Assembly: GCF_051401765.1 (NCBI RefSeq)
Contig: NW_027480449.1
Coordinates: 4,340,001-4,404,000 of the forward strand
Length of the DNA stretch: 64,000 nucleotides
Reading direction: 5' to 3'
From: Calliopsis andreniformis
Lineage: Eukaryota; Arthropoda; Insecta; Hymenoptera; Andrenidae
A model generated the notes under the pieces. The model did not search any database. It was not told the origin of the DNA and was given only the letters and a program-made list of their open reading frames with translations. A program made the translations under genes and the position numbers. This document shows positions 1-11,112 of the stretch, piece by piece. How positions within the stretch are numbered: position 1 is the first letter of the stretch; each line of letters starts with the position of its first letter.

Positions 1-1079
1 GGATTGAGGATTGAGTACTGAAGATTGAGTATTGATTGCTGGGGATTGAGGATTGATTGCTGGGGATTGAGGATTGAGGATTGAGGACTGAGGATTGAGG
101 ATTGAGGATTGAAGATTGAATATTGATGATTGAAGGTTGAGGATTGAGGATTGAGTGTTGTGGATTGAGGAAGAGGACTGAGGGCTGAGTATTGATGTTT
201 GAGGTCTGAGGATTGAGGATAGAGGATTGAGAATTGAGGATTGAGGATTGAGGATTGAAGATTGACGATTGGGTATTGAGGATTGAAGAATGAGGACTGA
301 GGATTGAGGATTGAGGATTGAGGATTGAAGATTGAGTATTGAGGATCGGAGAATGAGGATTGAGGATTCAGGATTGAGGATTGAGGATTGAGGATTGAGG
401 ATTGAGGATTGAGGATTGAAGATTGAGGATTGAAGACTGAGGATTGATGATTGAGGATTGAGGATTGAGGATTCAGGATTGAGGACTGAATATTGAAGAT
501 TGAGGATTGATGATTGAGGATTGAGTATTGAGGATTGAGGATTGAGTATTGGGGATTGCGGATTGAATATTGAGGATTGAGGATTGAGGATTGACGATTG
601 AGGGTTGTGGATTGAGGATTGAGGATTGAGTATTGAAGATTGAGTATTGGGGATTGAGGATTGAGGATTGAGGGTTGAGGATTGAGGATTGACGATTGAA
701 GATTGAGAATTGGGGACTGAGAGTTGATGGTTGAGTGATGAGAATTGATGTTTGTGGATAGAGATATGAAGATTGCAGATTGAGTATTGCGTATGGAAAA
801 CTCTGAACTGAGGATACTCTAGTGAGGATTGAAGATTGACAACTGATTGTTGAGGACTGAGTGCTGAAGATTGAGGATTCAGGATTGAGGATTCAGGACT
901 GTTGTTTGGGGACTGTGGATTGAGGATTGAGGATTGTGGATTGAGGATTGAGGATCGAGGATTGAAGATTGAAGATTGGGTATTGAGGATTGAACATTGA
1001 GGATTGAGGATTGAAGATTGAGGATTGTGGATTGAGTATTGAGGATTGAGGATTGAAGATTGAATATTGATGATTGAAG

Positions 1080-1640
1080 GTTGAGGATTGAGGATTGAGG
1101 ATTGAGGATTGAGGATGAGGGCTGAGGGTTGAAGATTGAGGTTTGAGGACTCAGGACTGAGGATTGAGGATTGAGAATTGAGGATTGAGGATTGAGGATT
1201 GAAGATTGAGGATAGGGTATTGAGGATTGAAGAATGAGGATGGAGGATGGGCGATTGAGGATTGAGGACTGAAGATTGAGTATTCAGGATTGGAGATTGA
1301 CGATTGAGGATTGAGGATTGGGGATCGAGAATTGAGGATTGAGGATTGAAGATTGAGTATTGAGGATTGCAGATTGAGGATTGAGGATTGAGGATTGAGG
1401 ATTGAGGATTGAGAATTGAAGATTGAGTATTGGGGACTGAGTGTTGAGGGTTTAGTGATGAGGATTGATGTTTGTGGATAGAGATTTGAAGATTGCAGAT
1501 AGAGTATTGAGTATTGGAACCTGTGAATTGAGGATATTCTATTGAGGATTGAGGATTGACAACTGATTGTTGAGGACTGAGGGCTGAAGATTGAGGATTC
1601 AGGATTGAGGATTCAGAATCGAGGTTCGAGGACTGAGGTT
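1080..1640 (+). repeat. Copy 1 of a 0.56-kb duplication (offset 2657)
   Basis: The order of variants here, including a GGATGA hexamer, the GGACTCAGG marker and a C core (landmark 1516), recurs at 3738-4297 with a constant offset of 2657 bp. Divergence between copies is scattered substitution, for example TATTGGGG here against TTTTGGGG in the other copy. Edges are by eye. Confidence 0.75.
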
Positions 1641-2029
1641 TGATGATTGAGAATTGAGGATTGAGGATTGAGGATTGAGGATTGAGTATTGAAGATTGAG
1701 GATTGATGATTGAGGATGGTGGATTGAGGATTGAGGATTGAGTATTGGGGATTGAGTATTGAAGATTGAGGATTGAGGATTGAGGATTAATGACTGAGTA
1801 TTGAGGATTGAAGATTGAGAATTGAGGATTGAGGATTGAACATTAAGGACTGAGTTTTGAGGGTTGAGTGATGAGAGTTGATGTTTGTGGATAGAGATTT
1901 GAAGATTGCAGATAGGGTATTGAGTATTGAAAACTGTGAATTGAGGATATTCTATTGGGGATTGAGGATTGACAACTGATTGTTGAGGACTGAGGGCTGA
2001 AGATTGAGGATTGAGAATTGAGGATTGAG
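1435..2029 (+). repeat. C-A core doublet 1
   Basis: A type C core (landmark 1516) is followed by a type A core (landmark 1929). The landmark spacing is 413 bp, which is 59 heptamers, as in six other doublets in the window. The end differs from the other doublets: after GGGCTGAAG the sequence runs into GAGAATTGAGG instead of two GGATTCA units. Confidence 0.85.
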
Positions 2030-2510
2030 GATTGAGGATTGAAGATTGAGAATTGGGTATTGAGGATTGAAGAATCAGCATTGAGGATTGGGGATTGAGG
2101 ATTGAGGATTGAGGATTGAGGATTGAGGATTGACAACTGATTGTTGAGGACTGAGGGCTGAAGATTGAGGATTCAGGATTGAGGATTCAGAATTGAGGTT
2201 TGAGGACTGAGGATTGAGGATTGAGGATTGAGGATTGAGGATTGAGGATTGAGGATTGAGGATTGAAGATTGAATATTGATGATTGAAGGTTGAGGATTG
2301 AGGATTGAGGGTCGTGGATTCAGGACGAGGACTGAGGGTTGAGTATTGATGTTTGAGGTCTGCGGATTGAGGATAGAGGATTGAGAATTGAGGATTGAGG
2401 ATTGAGGATTGAAGATTGAGGATTGGGTATTGAGGATTGAAGAATGAGGACTGAGGATTGAGGATTGAGGATTGAGGATTGAAGATTGAGTATTGAGGAT
2501 TGAAGATTGA

Positions 2511-2594
2511 GGATTGAGGATTGAGGATTGAGGATTGAGGATTGAGGATTGAGGATTGAGGATTGAGGATTGAGGATTGAGGATTGAGGATTGA
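2511..2594 (+). repeat. Longest perfect GGATTGA run (12 units)
   Basis: Twelve consecutive perfect heptamers (84 bp), the longest uninterrupted consensus run I found. A second run of nine units follows at about 2623-2685. Such runs are probably the youngest or most slippage-prone part of the array. Confidence 0.9.
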
Positions 2595-3737
2595 AGATTG
2601 AGTATTGAGGATTGAAGATTGAGGATTGAGGATTGAGGATTGAGGATTGAGGATTGAGGATTGAGGATTGAGGATTGAGGATTGATGATTGTAGATTGAG
2701 GATTGATGATTGAGGATTGAGGATTGAGGATTGAGGATTGAGGATTGAGTATTGAAGATTGAGGATTGATGATTGAGGATGGAGGATTGGGGATTGAGGA
2801 TTGAGTATTGGGTATTGAGGATTGAAGATTGAGGATTTGTTGTTGAGGATTGAAGAATGAGGATTGAGGATTGAGAATTGAGGATTGAGGATTGAAGGTT
2901 GAGTATTGAGGATTGAAGATTGAGGATTGAGGATTGGGGATTAAGGATTGAGGATTGAGGATTGAGGATTGAGGATTGACAACTGATTGTTGAGGACTGA
3001 GGGCTGAAGATTGAGGATTCAGGATTGAGGATTCAGAACTGAGGTTTGAGGACTGAGGATTGAGGATTGAGGATTGAAGATTGAATATTGATGATCGAAG
3101 ATTGAGGATTGAGGATTGAGGGTTGTGTATTGAGGACAAGGACTGAGGGTTGAGTATTGATGTTTGAGGTCTGAGGATTGAGGATTGAGTATTCAGAATA
3201 GAGGATTGAGGATTGAGGAATGAAGATTGAGGATTTGGTGTTGAGGATTGAAGAATGAGGATTGAGGATTGAGGATTGAGGTTTGAGGATTGAAGATGGA
3301 GTATTGAGGATTGAAGATTGAGGATTGAGGATTGAGGATTGAGGATTGAGGATTGAGGATTGAGGATTGAAGATTGAGTATTGATGATTGAAGATTGAGG
3401 ATTGATGATTGAGGATTGAGGATTGAGGATTGAGGATTAATGATTGCGTATTGGGGATTGAAGATTGAGAATTGAGGATTGAGGATTGAACATTGAGGAC
3501 TGAGCGTTGATGGTTGAGTGATGAGAATTGATGTTTGTGGATAGAGATTTGAAGATTGCAGATTGGGTATTGAGTATTGAAAACTGTGAATTGAGGATAT
3601 TCTATTGGGGATTGAGGATTGACAACTGATTGTTGAGGACTGAGGGCTGAAGATTGAGGATTCAGGATTGAGGATTCAGAATTGTGGTTTGAGGACTGAG
3701 GATTGAAGATTGAAGATTGAGTATTGAGGGTTGAGGA

Positions 3738-4297
3738 TTGAGGATTGAGGATTGAGGATTGAGGATTGAGGATGAGGGCTGAGGGTTGAAGGTTGAGGTT
3801 TGAGGACTCAGGACTGAGGATTGAGGATTGAGAATTGAGGATTGAGGATTGAGGATTGAAGATTGAGGATAGGGTATTGAGGATTGAAGAATGAGGATGG
3901 AGGATGGGCGATTGAGGATTGAGGATTGAAGATTGAGTATTCAGGATTGGAGATTGACGATTGAGGATTGAGGATTGAGGATCGAGGATTGAGGATTGAG
4001 GATTGAAGATTGAGTATTGAGGATTGAAGATTGAGGATTGAGGATTGAGGATTGAGGATTGAGGATTGAGAATTGAAGATTGAGTTTTGGGGACTGAGTG
4101 TTGAGGGTTGAGTGATGAGGATTGATGTTTCTGGATAGAGATTTGAAGATTGCAGATAGAGTATTGAGTATTGGAACCTGTGAATTGAGGATATTCTATT
4201 GAGGATTGAGGATTGACAACTGATTGTTGAGGACTGAGGGCTGAAGATTGAGGATTCAGGATTGAGGATTCAGAATCGAGGTTCGAGGACTGAGGTT
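3738..4297 (+). repeat. Copy 2 of a 0.56-kb duplication (offset 2657)
   Basis: Partner of 1080-1640. It contains the C core with landmark at 4173, exactly 2657 bp after the landmark at 1516. The flanks do not match the flanks of copy 1, so this is a dispersed block copy and not a simple tandem unit. Confidence 0.75.
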
Positions 4298-5006
4298 TGA
4301 GGATTGAGGATTGGGGATTGAGGATTGAGGATTGAGGATTGAGTATTGGGTATTGAGGATTGAAGATTGAGGATTTGATGTTGAGGATTGAAGAATGAGG
4401 ATTGAGGATTGAGGATTGAGGATTGAGGATTGAAGGTTGAGTATTGAGGATTGAAAATTGAGGATTGAGGATTGGGGATTGAGGATTGAGGATTGAGGAT
4501 AGAGGACTGAGGATTGACAACTGATAGTTGAGGACTGAGGGCTGAAGATTGAGGATTCAGGATTGAGGATTCAGAATTGAGGTTTGAGGAGTGAGGATTG
4601 AGGATTGAGGATTGAAGATTGAATATTGATGATCGAAGATTGAGGATTGAGGATTGAGGGTTGTGTATTGAGGACAAGGACTGAGGGTTGAGTATTGATG
4701 TTTGAGGTCTGAGGGTTGAGGATTGAGTATTCAGAATAGAGGATTGAGGATTGAGGAATGAAGATTGAGGATTTGGTGTTGTGGATTGAAGAATGAGGAT
4801 TGAGGATTGAGGATTGAGGATTGAGGATTGAAGATTGAGTATTGAGGATTGAAGGTTGAGGATTGAGGATTGGGTATTGAGGATTGAAGAATGAGGACTG
4901 AGGATTGAGGATTGACGATTGAGGATTGAAGATTGAGGATTGAGGATTGAGGATTGAGGATTGAGGATTGAGGATTGACGATTGAGTATTGAGGACTGAA
5001 GATTGA

Positions 5007-5076
5007 GGATTGAGGATTGAGGATTGAGGATTGAGGATTGAGGATTGAGGATTGAGGATTGAGGATTGAGGATTGA
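5007..5076 (+). repeat. Perfect GGATTGA run (10 units)
   Basis: Seventy bases of unbroken consensus heptamers inside a plain, core-free stretch. Comparable nine-unit runs lie at 60475-60537 and 60580-60642. Confidence 0.9.
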
Positions 5077-7237
5077 GTATTGAGGATTGAAGATTGAGTA
5101 TTGAGGACTGAAGATTGAGGATTGAGGATTGAGGATTGAGGATTGAGGATTGAGGATTGAGGATTGAGGATTGAGGTTTGAAGATTGAGGATTGAGGCTT
5201 GAGGATTAAAGGTTGAGCATTGAGGATTGAAGATTGAGTATTGATGATTGAGGATTGAGGATTGAGGATTGAGGATTGAGGATTGAGTACTGAAGATTGA
5301 GGATTGATGATTGAGGATGGAGGGTTGGGGATTGAGGATTGAGTATTGGGTATTGAGGATTGAAGATTGAGGATTTGTTGTTGAGGATTGAAGAATGAGG
5401 ATTGAGGATTGAGGATTGAGGATTGAGGATTGAAGATTGAGTATTGAGGATTGAAGATTGACGATTGAGGATTGGGGATTGAGGATTGAGGATTGAGGAT
5501 TGAGGGTTGAGTATTGAAGTTTGAGGTCTGAGGATTGAGGATTGAGGATTGAGAATAGAGGATTGAGGATTGAGGAATGAAGATTGAGGATTTGGTGTTG
5601 AGGATTGAAGAATGAGGATTGAGGATTGGGGATTGAGGATTGAGGATTGAAGATTGAGTATTGAGGATTGAAGATTGAGGATTGAGGATTGAGGATTGAG
5701 GATTGAGGATTGAGGATTGAGGATTGAAGATTGAGTATTGATGATTGAAGATTGAGGATTGAGGATTGATGACTGAGTATTGAGGATTGAAGATTGAGGA
5801 TTGGGTATTGAGGATTGAAGAATTAGGATTGAGGATTGAGGATTGAGGCCTGAGGATTGAGAATTGAGAACTGAGGGTGAGGACTGAGGGCTGAGGGTTG
5901 AGGTTTGAGGAATGAGGACTAACGATTGAGGATTGAGGATTGAAGGTTGAGGATTGAAGACTGAGGATTGATGATTGAGGATTGAGGATTGAGGATTGAG
6001 GATTGAGGATTGAGGACTGAATATTGAAGATTGAGGATTGATGATTTAGGATTGAGTATTGAGGATTGAGGATTGAGTATTGGGGATTGCGGATTGAATA
6101 TTGAGGATTGAGGATTGAGGATTGAGGATTGAGGATTGAGGATTGTGGATTGAGGATTGAGGATTGAGTATTGAAGATTGAGGATTGGGGATTGAGGATT
6201 GAGGATTGAGGATTGAGGATTGAGGATTGACGATTGAAGATTGAGAATTGGGGACTGAGAGTTGATGGTTGAGTGATGAGAATTGATGTTTGTGGATAGA
6301 GATATGCAGATTGCAGATTGAGTACTGCGTATGGAAAACTCTGAACTGAGGATACTCTAGTGAGGATTGAGGATTGACAACTGATTGTTGAGGACTGAGT
6401 GCTGAAGATTGAGGATTCAGGATTGAGGATTCAGGACTGTTGTTTGAGGACTGTGGATTGAGGATTGAGGATTGGGGATTGAGGATTGAGGATCGAGGAT
6501 TGAAGATTGAAGATTGGGTATTGAGGATTGAACATTGAGGGTTGAGGATTGAGGATTGAGGGTTGAGGATTGAGGATTGAAGATTGAATATTGATGATTG
6601 AAGGTTGAGGATTGAGGATTGAGGGTTGTGGATTCAGGACGAGGACTGAGGGTTGAGTATTGATGTTTGAGGTCTGCGGATTGAGGATAGAGGATTGAGA
6701 ATTGAGGATTGAGGATTGAGGATTGAAGAATGAGGATTGGGTATTGAGGATTGAAGAATGAGGACTGAGGATTGAGGATTGAGGATTGAGGATTGAAGAT
6801 TGAGTATTGAGGATTGAAGATTGAGGATTGAGGATTGAGGATTGAGGATTGAGGATTGAGGATTGAGGATTGAGGATTGAGGATTGAAGATTGAGTATTG
6901 AGGATTGAAGATTGAGGATTGGGTATTGAGGACTGACGAATGAGCATTGAGGATTGAGTATTGGGGATTGCGGATTGAACATTGAGGATTGAGGATTGAG
7001 GATTGAGGATTGAGGATTGTGGATTGAGGATTGAGGGTTGAGTATTGAAGATTGAGGATCGGGGATTGAGGATTGAGGATTGAAGATTGAATATTGATGA
7101 TTGAAGGTTGAGGATTGAGGATTGAGGATTGAGGATTGAGGATGAGGGCTGAGGGTTGAAGATTGAGGTTTGAGGACTCAGGACTGAGGATTGAGGATTG
7201 AGAATTGAGGATTGAGGATTGAGGATTGAGTATTGGG

Positions 7238-7419
7238 GACTGAGTGTTGAGGGTTGAGTGATGAGGATTGATGTTTGTGGATAGAGATTTGAAGATTGCA
7301 GATAGAGTATTGAGTATTGGAACCTGTGAATTGAGGATATTCTATTGAGGATTGAGGATTGACAACTGATTGTTGAGGACTGAGGGCTGAAGATTGAGGA
7401 TTCAGTATTGAGGATTCAG
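7238..7419 (+). repeat. Type C core (representative; 15 copies)
   Basis: A diverged block of 26 heptamers that keeps the register. Type C is marked by GGAACCTGTG followed by a GATATTCTATTG segment and then GACAACTGATTGTTGAGG. Landmarks (first G of GGAACC) are at 1516, 4173, 7319, 11449, 17886, 22799, 32308, 38896, 43676, 47701, 49839, 55170, 56714, 57867 and 59411. The copies at 55170 and 57867 share a private CCTGTGTATTG variant, as expected for 2697-bp tandem copies. No coding or RNA signature is seen. Confidence 0.88.
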
Positions 7420-7650
7420 AATCGAGGTTCGAGGACTGAGGTTTGATGATTGAGGATTGAGGATTGAGGATTGAGGATTGAGGATTGAGTATTGAAGATT
7501 GAGGATTGATGATTGAGGATGGTGGATTGAGGATTGAGGATTGAGTATTGGGGATTGAGGATTGAAGATTGAGGATTGACGATTGAGGATTAATGACTGA
7601 GTATTGAGGATTGAAGATTGAGAATTGAGGATTGAGAATTGAACATTGAG

Positions 7651-7832
7651 GACTGAGTGTTGAGGGTTGAGTGATGAGAATTGATGTTTGTGGATAGAGA
7701 TTTGAAGATTGCAGATTGGGTATTGAGTATTGAAAACTGTGAATTGAGGATATTCTATTGGGGATTGAGGATTGACAACTGATTGTTGAGGACTGAGGGC
7801 TGAAGATTGAGGATTCAGGATTGAGGATTCAG
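7651..7832 (+). repeat. Type A core (representative; 23 copies)
   Basis: A 26-heptamer diverged block. Type A is marked by GGGTATTGAGTATTGAAAAC, then a GATATTCTATTGGGG segment and the shared GACAACTGATTGTTGAGG. Landmarks (G of GAAAACT) are at 1929, 3579, 7732, 8487, 11862, 12617, 15517, 16272, 17292, 19201, 24072, 32721, 37115, 38302, 40211, 41874, 43082, 44991, 48114, 51154, 55583, 58280 and 63478. Those at 17292, 38302 and 43082 share a GACTACTG change in the landmark. Those at 19201, 37115, 40211, 44991 and 51154 begin like type C and are C/A hybrids. Confidence 0.9.
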
Positions 7833-8943
7833 GACGGTGGTTTGAGGACTGTGGACTGTGGATTGAGGTTTGGGGATTGAGGATTGAGGATCGAGGATTG
7901 AAGATTGAAGATTGGGTATTGAGGATTGAACATTGAGGATTGAGGATTGAGGATTGAGGATTGAGGATTGAGGATTGAAGATTGAATATTGATGATTGAA
8001 GGTTGAGGATTGAGGATTGAGGATTGAGGATTGAGGATGAGGGCTGAGGGTTGAAGATTGAGGTTTGAGGACTCAGGGCTGAGGATTGAGGATTGAGAAT
8101 TGAGGATTGAGGATTGAGGATTGAAGATTGAGGATAGGGTATTGAGGATTGAAGAATGAGGATGGAGGATGGGCGATTGAGGATTGAGGACTGAAGATTG
8201 AGTATTCAGGATTGGAGATTGACGATTGAGGATTGAGGATTGAGGATCGAGAATTGAGGATTGAGGACTGAAGATTGAGTATTCAGGATTGGAGATTGAC
8301 TATTGAGGATTGAGGATTGAGGATCGAGAATTGAGGATTGAGGATTGAAGATTGAGTATTGAGGATTGAAGATTGAGAATTGAGGATTGAGGATTGAACA
8401 TTGAGGACTGAGTGTTGAGGGTTGAGTGATGAGAATTGATGTTTGTGGATAGAGATTTGAAGATTGCAGATTGGGTATTGAGTATTGAAAACTGTGAATT
8501 GAGGATATTCTATTGGGGATTGAGGATTGACAACTGATTGTTGAGGACTGAGGGCTGAAGATTGAGGATTGAGGATTGAGGATTGAGGATTGAGGATTGA
8601 AGATTGAGAATTGGGTATTGAGGATTGAAGAATGAGCATTGAGGATTGAGGATTGAGGATTGATGATTGAGGATTGAGGATTGAGGATTGACAACTGATT
8701 GTTGAGGACTGAGGGCTGAAGATGGAGGATTCAGGATTGAGGATTCAGAATTGAGGTTTGAGGACTGAAGATTGAGGATTGAGGATTGAGGATTGAGGAT
8801 TGAGGATTGAGGATTGAGGATTGAAGGTTGAGTATTGAGGATTGAAGATTGAGGATTGAGGATTGGGGATTGAGGATTGAATATTGAGGATTGAGGATTG
8901 AGGATTGAGGATTGAGGATTGACGATTGAAGATTGAGGATTGG

Positions 8944-9125
8944 GGACTGAGAGTTGATGGTTGAGTGATGAGAATTGATGTTTGTGGATAGAGATATGAA
9001 GATTGCAGATTGAGTATTGCGTTTGGAAAACTCTGAACTGAGGATACTCTAGTGAGGATTGAGGATTGACAACTGATTGTTGAGGACTGAGTGCTGAAGA
9101 ATGAGGATTCAGGATTGAGGATTCA
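8944..9125 (+). repeat. Type B core (representative; 23 copies)
   Basis: Type B has GATATGAAG in place of GATTTGAAG, then GGAAAACTCTGAACTG and a TACTCTAGTG segment before the shared GACAACTGATTGTTGAGG. Landmarks (first G of GGAAAAC) are at 795, 6333, 9025, 13155, 18494, 20073, 23316, 25134, 27516, 29884, 34691, 39504, 41083, 44284, 45863, 49244, 50447, 52284, 53157, 54030, 57300, 59997 and 61528. Seven of these (20073, 41083, 45863, 49244, 52284, 53157, 54030) carry TATTCTATTG in place of TACTCTAGTG, so they look like B fused to an A- or C-type end. Confidence 0.9.
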
Positions 9126-10044
9126 GGACTGTGTTTTGAGGACTGTGGATTGAGGATTGAGGATTGGGGATTGAGGATTGAGGATCGAGGATTGAAGATT
9201 GAAGATTGGGTATTGAGGATTGAACATTGAGGATTGAGGATTGAGGATTGAGGATTGAGGATTGAGGATTGAAGATTGAATAATGATGATTGAAGGTTGA
9301 GGATTGAGGATTGAGGGTTGTGGATTCAGGACGAGGACTGAGGGTTGAGTATTGATGTTTGAGGTCTGAGGATTGAGGATAGACGATTGAGAATTGAGGA
9401 CTGAGGATTGAGGATTGAAGATTGAATATTGATGATTGAAGATTGATGATTGTGGATTGAGAGTTGTGGAATGAGGACGAGGACTGAGGGTTGAGTATTG
9501 ATGTCTGAGGTCTGAGGATTGAGGATTGAGGATTGAGAATTGAGGATTGAGGATTGAGGGCTGAAGATTGGGAATTGGGTATTGAGGATTGAGGAATGAG
9601 GATTGAGGATTGAGGATTGAGGATTGAGGATTGAAGATTGAGTATTGAGGATTGAAGATTGAGGATTGAGGACTGAGGATTGAGGATTGAGGATTGAGGA
9701 TTGAGGATTGAGGATTGAGGATTGAAGATTGAGTATTGAGGATTGAAGATTGAGGATTGTGGATTGAGGATTGAGGATTGAGTATTGAAGATTGAGGATT
9801 GGGGATTAAGGATTGACGATTGAGGATTGAGTATTGAGGATTGAGAATTGAGGATTGAGGATTGAAGATTGAGTATTGAGGATTGAAGATTGAGGATTGA
9901 GGATTGAGGATTGAGGATTGAGGATTGAGGATTGAGGATTGAGGATTGATGTTTGAGGTCTGAGGATTGAGGATAGAGGATTGAGAATTCAGGATTGAGG
10001 ATTGAGGATTGAGGATTGAGGATTGAGGATTCAGAATTGAGGAT

Positions 10045-11112
10045 TCAGAATTGAGGATTCAGGATTGTGGTTCGATGACAGAGGATTGAGGCTTGAGGAT
10101 TGAGTATTGAGGATTGAGGATTGAGGATTGAGGATTTAAGATTGAGGATTGGGTATTGAGGATTGAACATTGAGGATTGAGGATTGAGGATTGAGGCCTG
10201 AAGATTGAATATTGATGATTGAAGATTGAGGATTGGGGATTGAGGGATGTGGATTGGGGACCAGGACTGAGGGTTGAATATTGACGTTTGAGGTCTGAGG
10301 ATTGAGGATTGAGGATTGAGAATTGAGGATTGAGGATTGAGGATTGAAGATTGAGGATTGGGTATTGAGGATTGAAGAATGAGGATTGAGGATTTAGGAT
10401 TGAGGACTGAGGATTGAGAATTGAGAACTGAGGATGAGGACTGAGGGCTGAGGGTTGAGGTTTGAGGAATGAGGATTGGGGGTTGAGGATTGAGGATTGA
10501 GGATTGAGAATTGAGGATTGAGTACTGAAGATTGAGTATTGATGACTGAGGATTGAGGATTGAGGATTGAGCATTGAGGATTGAGGATTGAAGATTGAGG
10601 ATTGGGTTTTGCGGATTGAACATTGAGGATTGAGGATTGAGTATTGAGGACTGAAGATTGAGTATTGATGATTGAAGATTGATGATTGAGGATTGAGGGT
10701 TATGGATTGAGGACGAGGACTGAGGGTTGAGTATTGATGTCTGAGGTCTGAGGATTGAGGATTGAGGATTGAGAATTGAGAATTGAGGATTGAGGATTGA
10801 GGATTGAAGATTGAGGATTGGGTATTGGGGATTGAAGAATGAGCATTGAGGATTGAGGATTGAGGATTGAGGATTGAAGATTGAGGATTGAGGATTGAGG
10901 TTTGAAAGTTGAAGATTGAGTATTGAGGATTGAAGATTCAGGATTGAGGATTGAGGATTGAGGATTGAGGATTGACGATTGAAGATTGAGGATTGGGTAT
11001 TGAGGATTGAAGAATGAGGACTGAGGATTGAATATTGAAGATTGAGGATTGATGATTGAGGATTGAGTATTGAGGATTGAGGATTGAGTATTGGTGATTG
11101 CGGATTGAACAT
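10045..11112 (-). other. Representative 355-codon heptapeptide open frame (not a gene call)
   Basis: This is the best candidate for a translated region and I still do not call it a gene. Read on the - strand it gives 355 codons of degenerate I-L-N-P-Q-S-S repeats, starting at an ACATTGA variant (CAT is ATG on the other strand) and stopping at a GGATTCA variant (TCA is TGA on the other strand). Near-identical frames recur at 14175 (longer, 418 codons), 21395, 28536, 30904, 33343, 35711 and 46297, simply because the block is duplicated. An overlapping frame of 171 codons on the same strand (10059-10574) encodes the same kind of repeat. No signal peptide, membrane segment or known domain is visible. 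Confidence 0.6.
10250..10300 (+). repeat. Phase-slip module (representative)
   Basis: A short module in which a 6-base unit replaces a heptamer: GGACCA here; GGACGA, GGACAA and GGAAGA elsewhere. It is followed by GGACTGAGGGTTGA and then a TATTGA-GTTTGAGGTCTGAGG segment. The hexamer shifts the heptamer register by one base, and because the module recurs dozens of times it is the main source of unit lengths that are not multiples of 7. Other clear examples lie near 170, 2325, 6638, 9330, 16850, 20541, 41551, 51885, 52758, 53631, 56313 and 59010. Confidence 0.8.

Larger units (their letters stand above)
1..6950 (+). repeat. Mosaic satellite segment I
   Basis: This is heptamer satellite without a clear long tandem unit. 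Cores, given by the position of their central landmark, are B at 795, C at 1516, A at 1929, A at 3579, C at 4173 and B at 6333. It contains the longest uninterrupted consensus runs of the window and a long core-free stretch between about 4550 and 6250. That stretch is mostly plain GGATTGA with scattered AGATTGA and GTATTGA variants, which suggests either recent local expansion or little block copying. No gene is seen. Confidence 0.85.
7238..7832 (+). repeat. C-A core doublet 2
   Basis: C landmark at 7319 and A landmark at 7732, spaced 413 bp. It is followed directly by GACGGTGG at 7833, a marker also found after A cores at 11963, 15618, 32822, 37216 and 41975. Confidence 0.9.
6951..11080 (+). 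repeat. 4130-bp higher-order unit, copy 1
   Basis: First copy of a unit of 4130 bp (590 x 7). Every landmark checked recurs exactly 4130 bp later: C core 7319 to 11449, A core 7732 to 11862, A core 8487 to 12617, B core 9025 to 13155, and the GGTTCGATGACAG marker 10069 to 14199. The unit contains a C-A doublet, a second A core, a B core and, near its end, a stretch with an open - frame of 355 codons of the heptapeptide type. Copies differ by few scattered substitutions, so the duplication is recent relative to the divergence of the heptamers. Confidence 0.93.

Noticed and set aside
3033..4520. Long - strand open frames (up to 509 codons at 54261-55790) as protein-coding genes
   Set aside because: They are composed only of degenerate I-L-N-P-Q-S-S repeats, overlap each other in different frames of the same strand with the same peptide, begin at random C-containing variants (ACATTGA, GCATTGA) and end at GGATTCA-type variants. 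No domain, signal peptide, ribosome-binding context or flanking gene is present. The arithmetic of a stop-free 7-base unit explains them.
7761..7780. Rho-independent terminator or stable hairpin at CAACTGATTGTTG
   Set aside because: The stem is only four base pairs, has mostly A-T pairs and no T run follows. It is noted as a conserved word but not as a terminator.
10069..10090. CENP-B box-like site at GGTTCGATGACAG (10 copies) and GGTTCGAGGACAG
   Set aside because: The TTCG start matches the human CENP-B box, but the required downstream A and CGGG positions do not (AGGA is found there). It is only a variant heptamer string.
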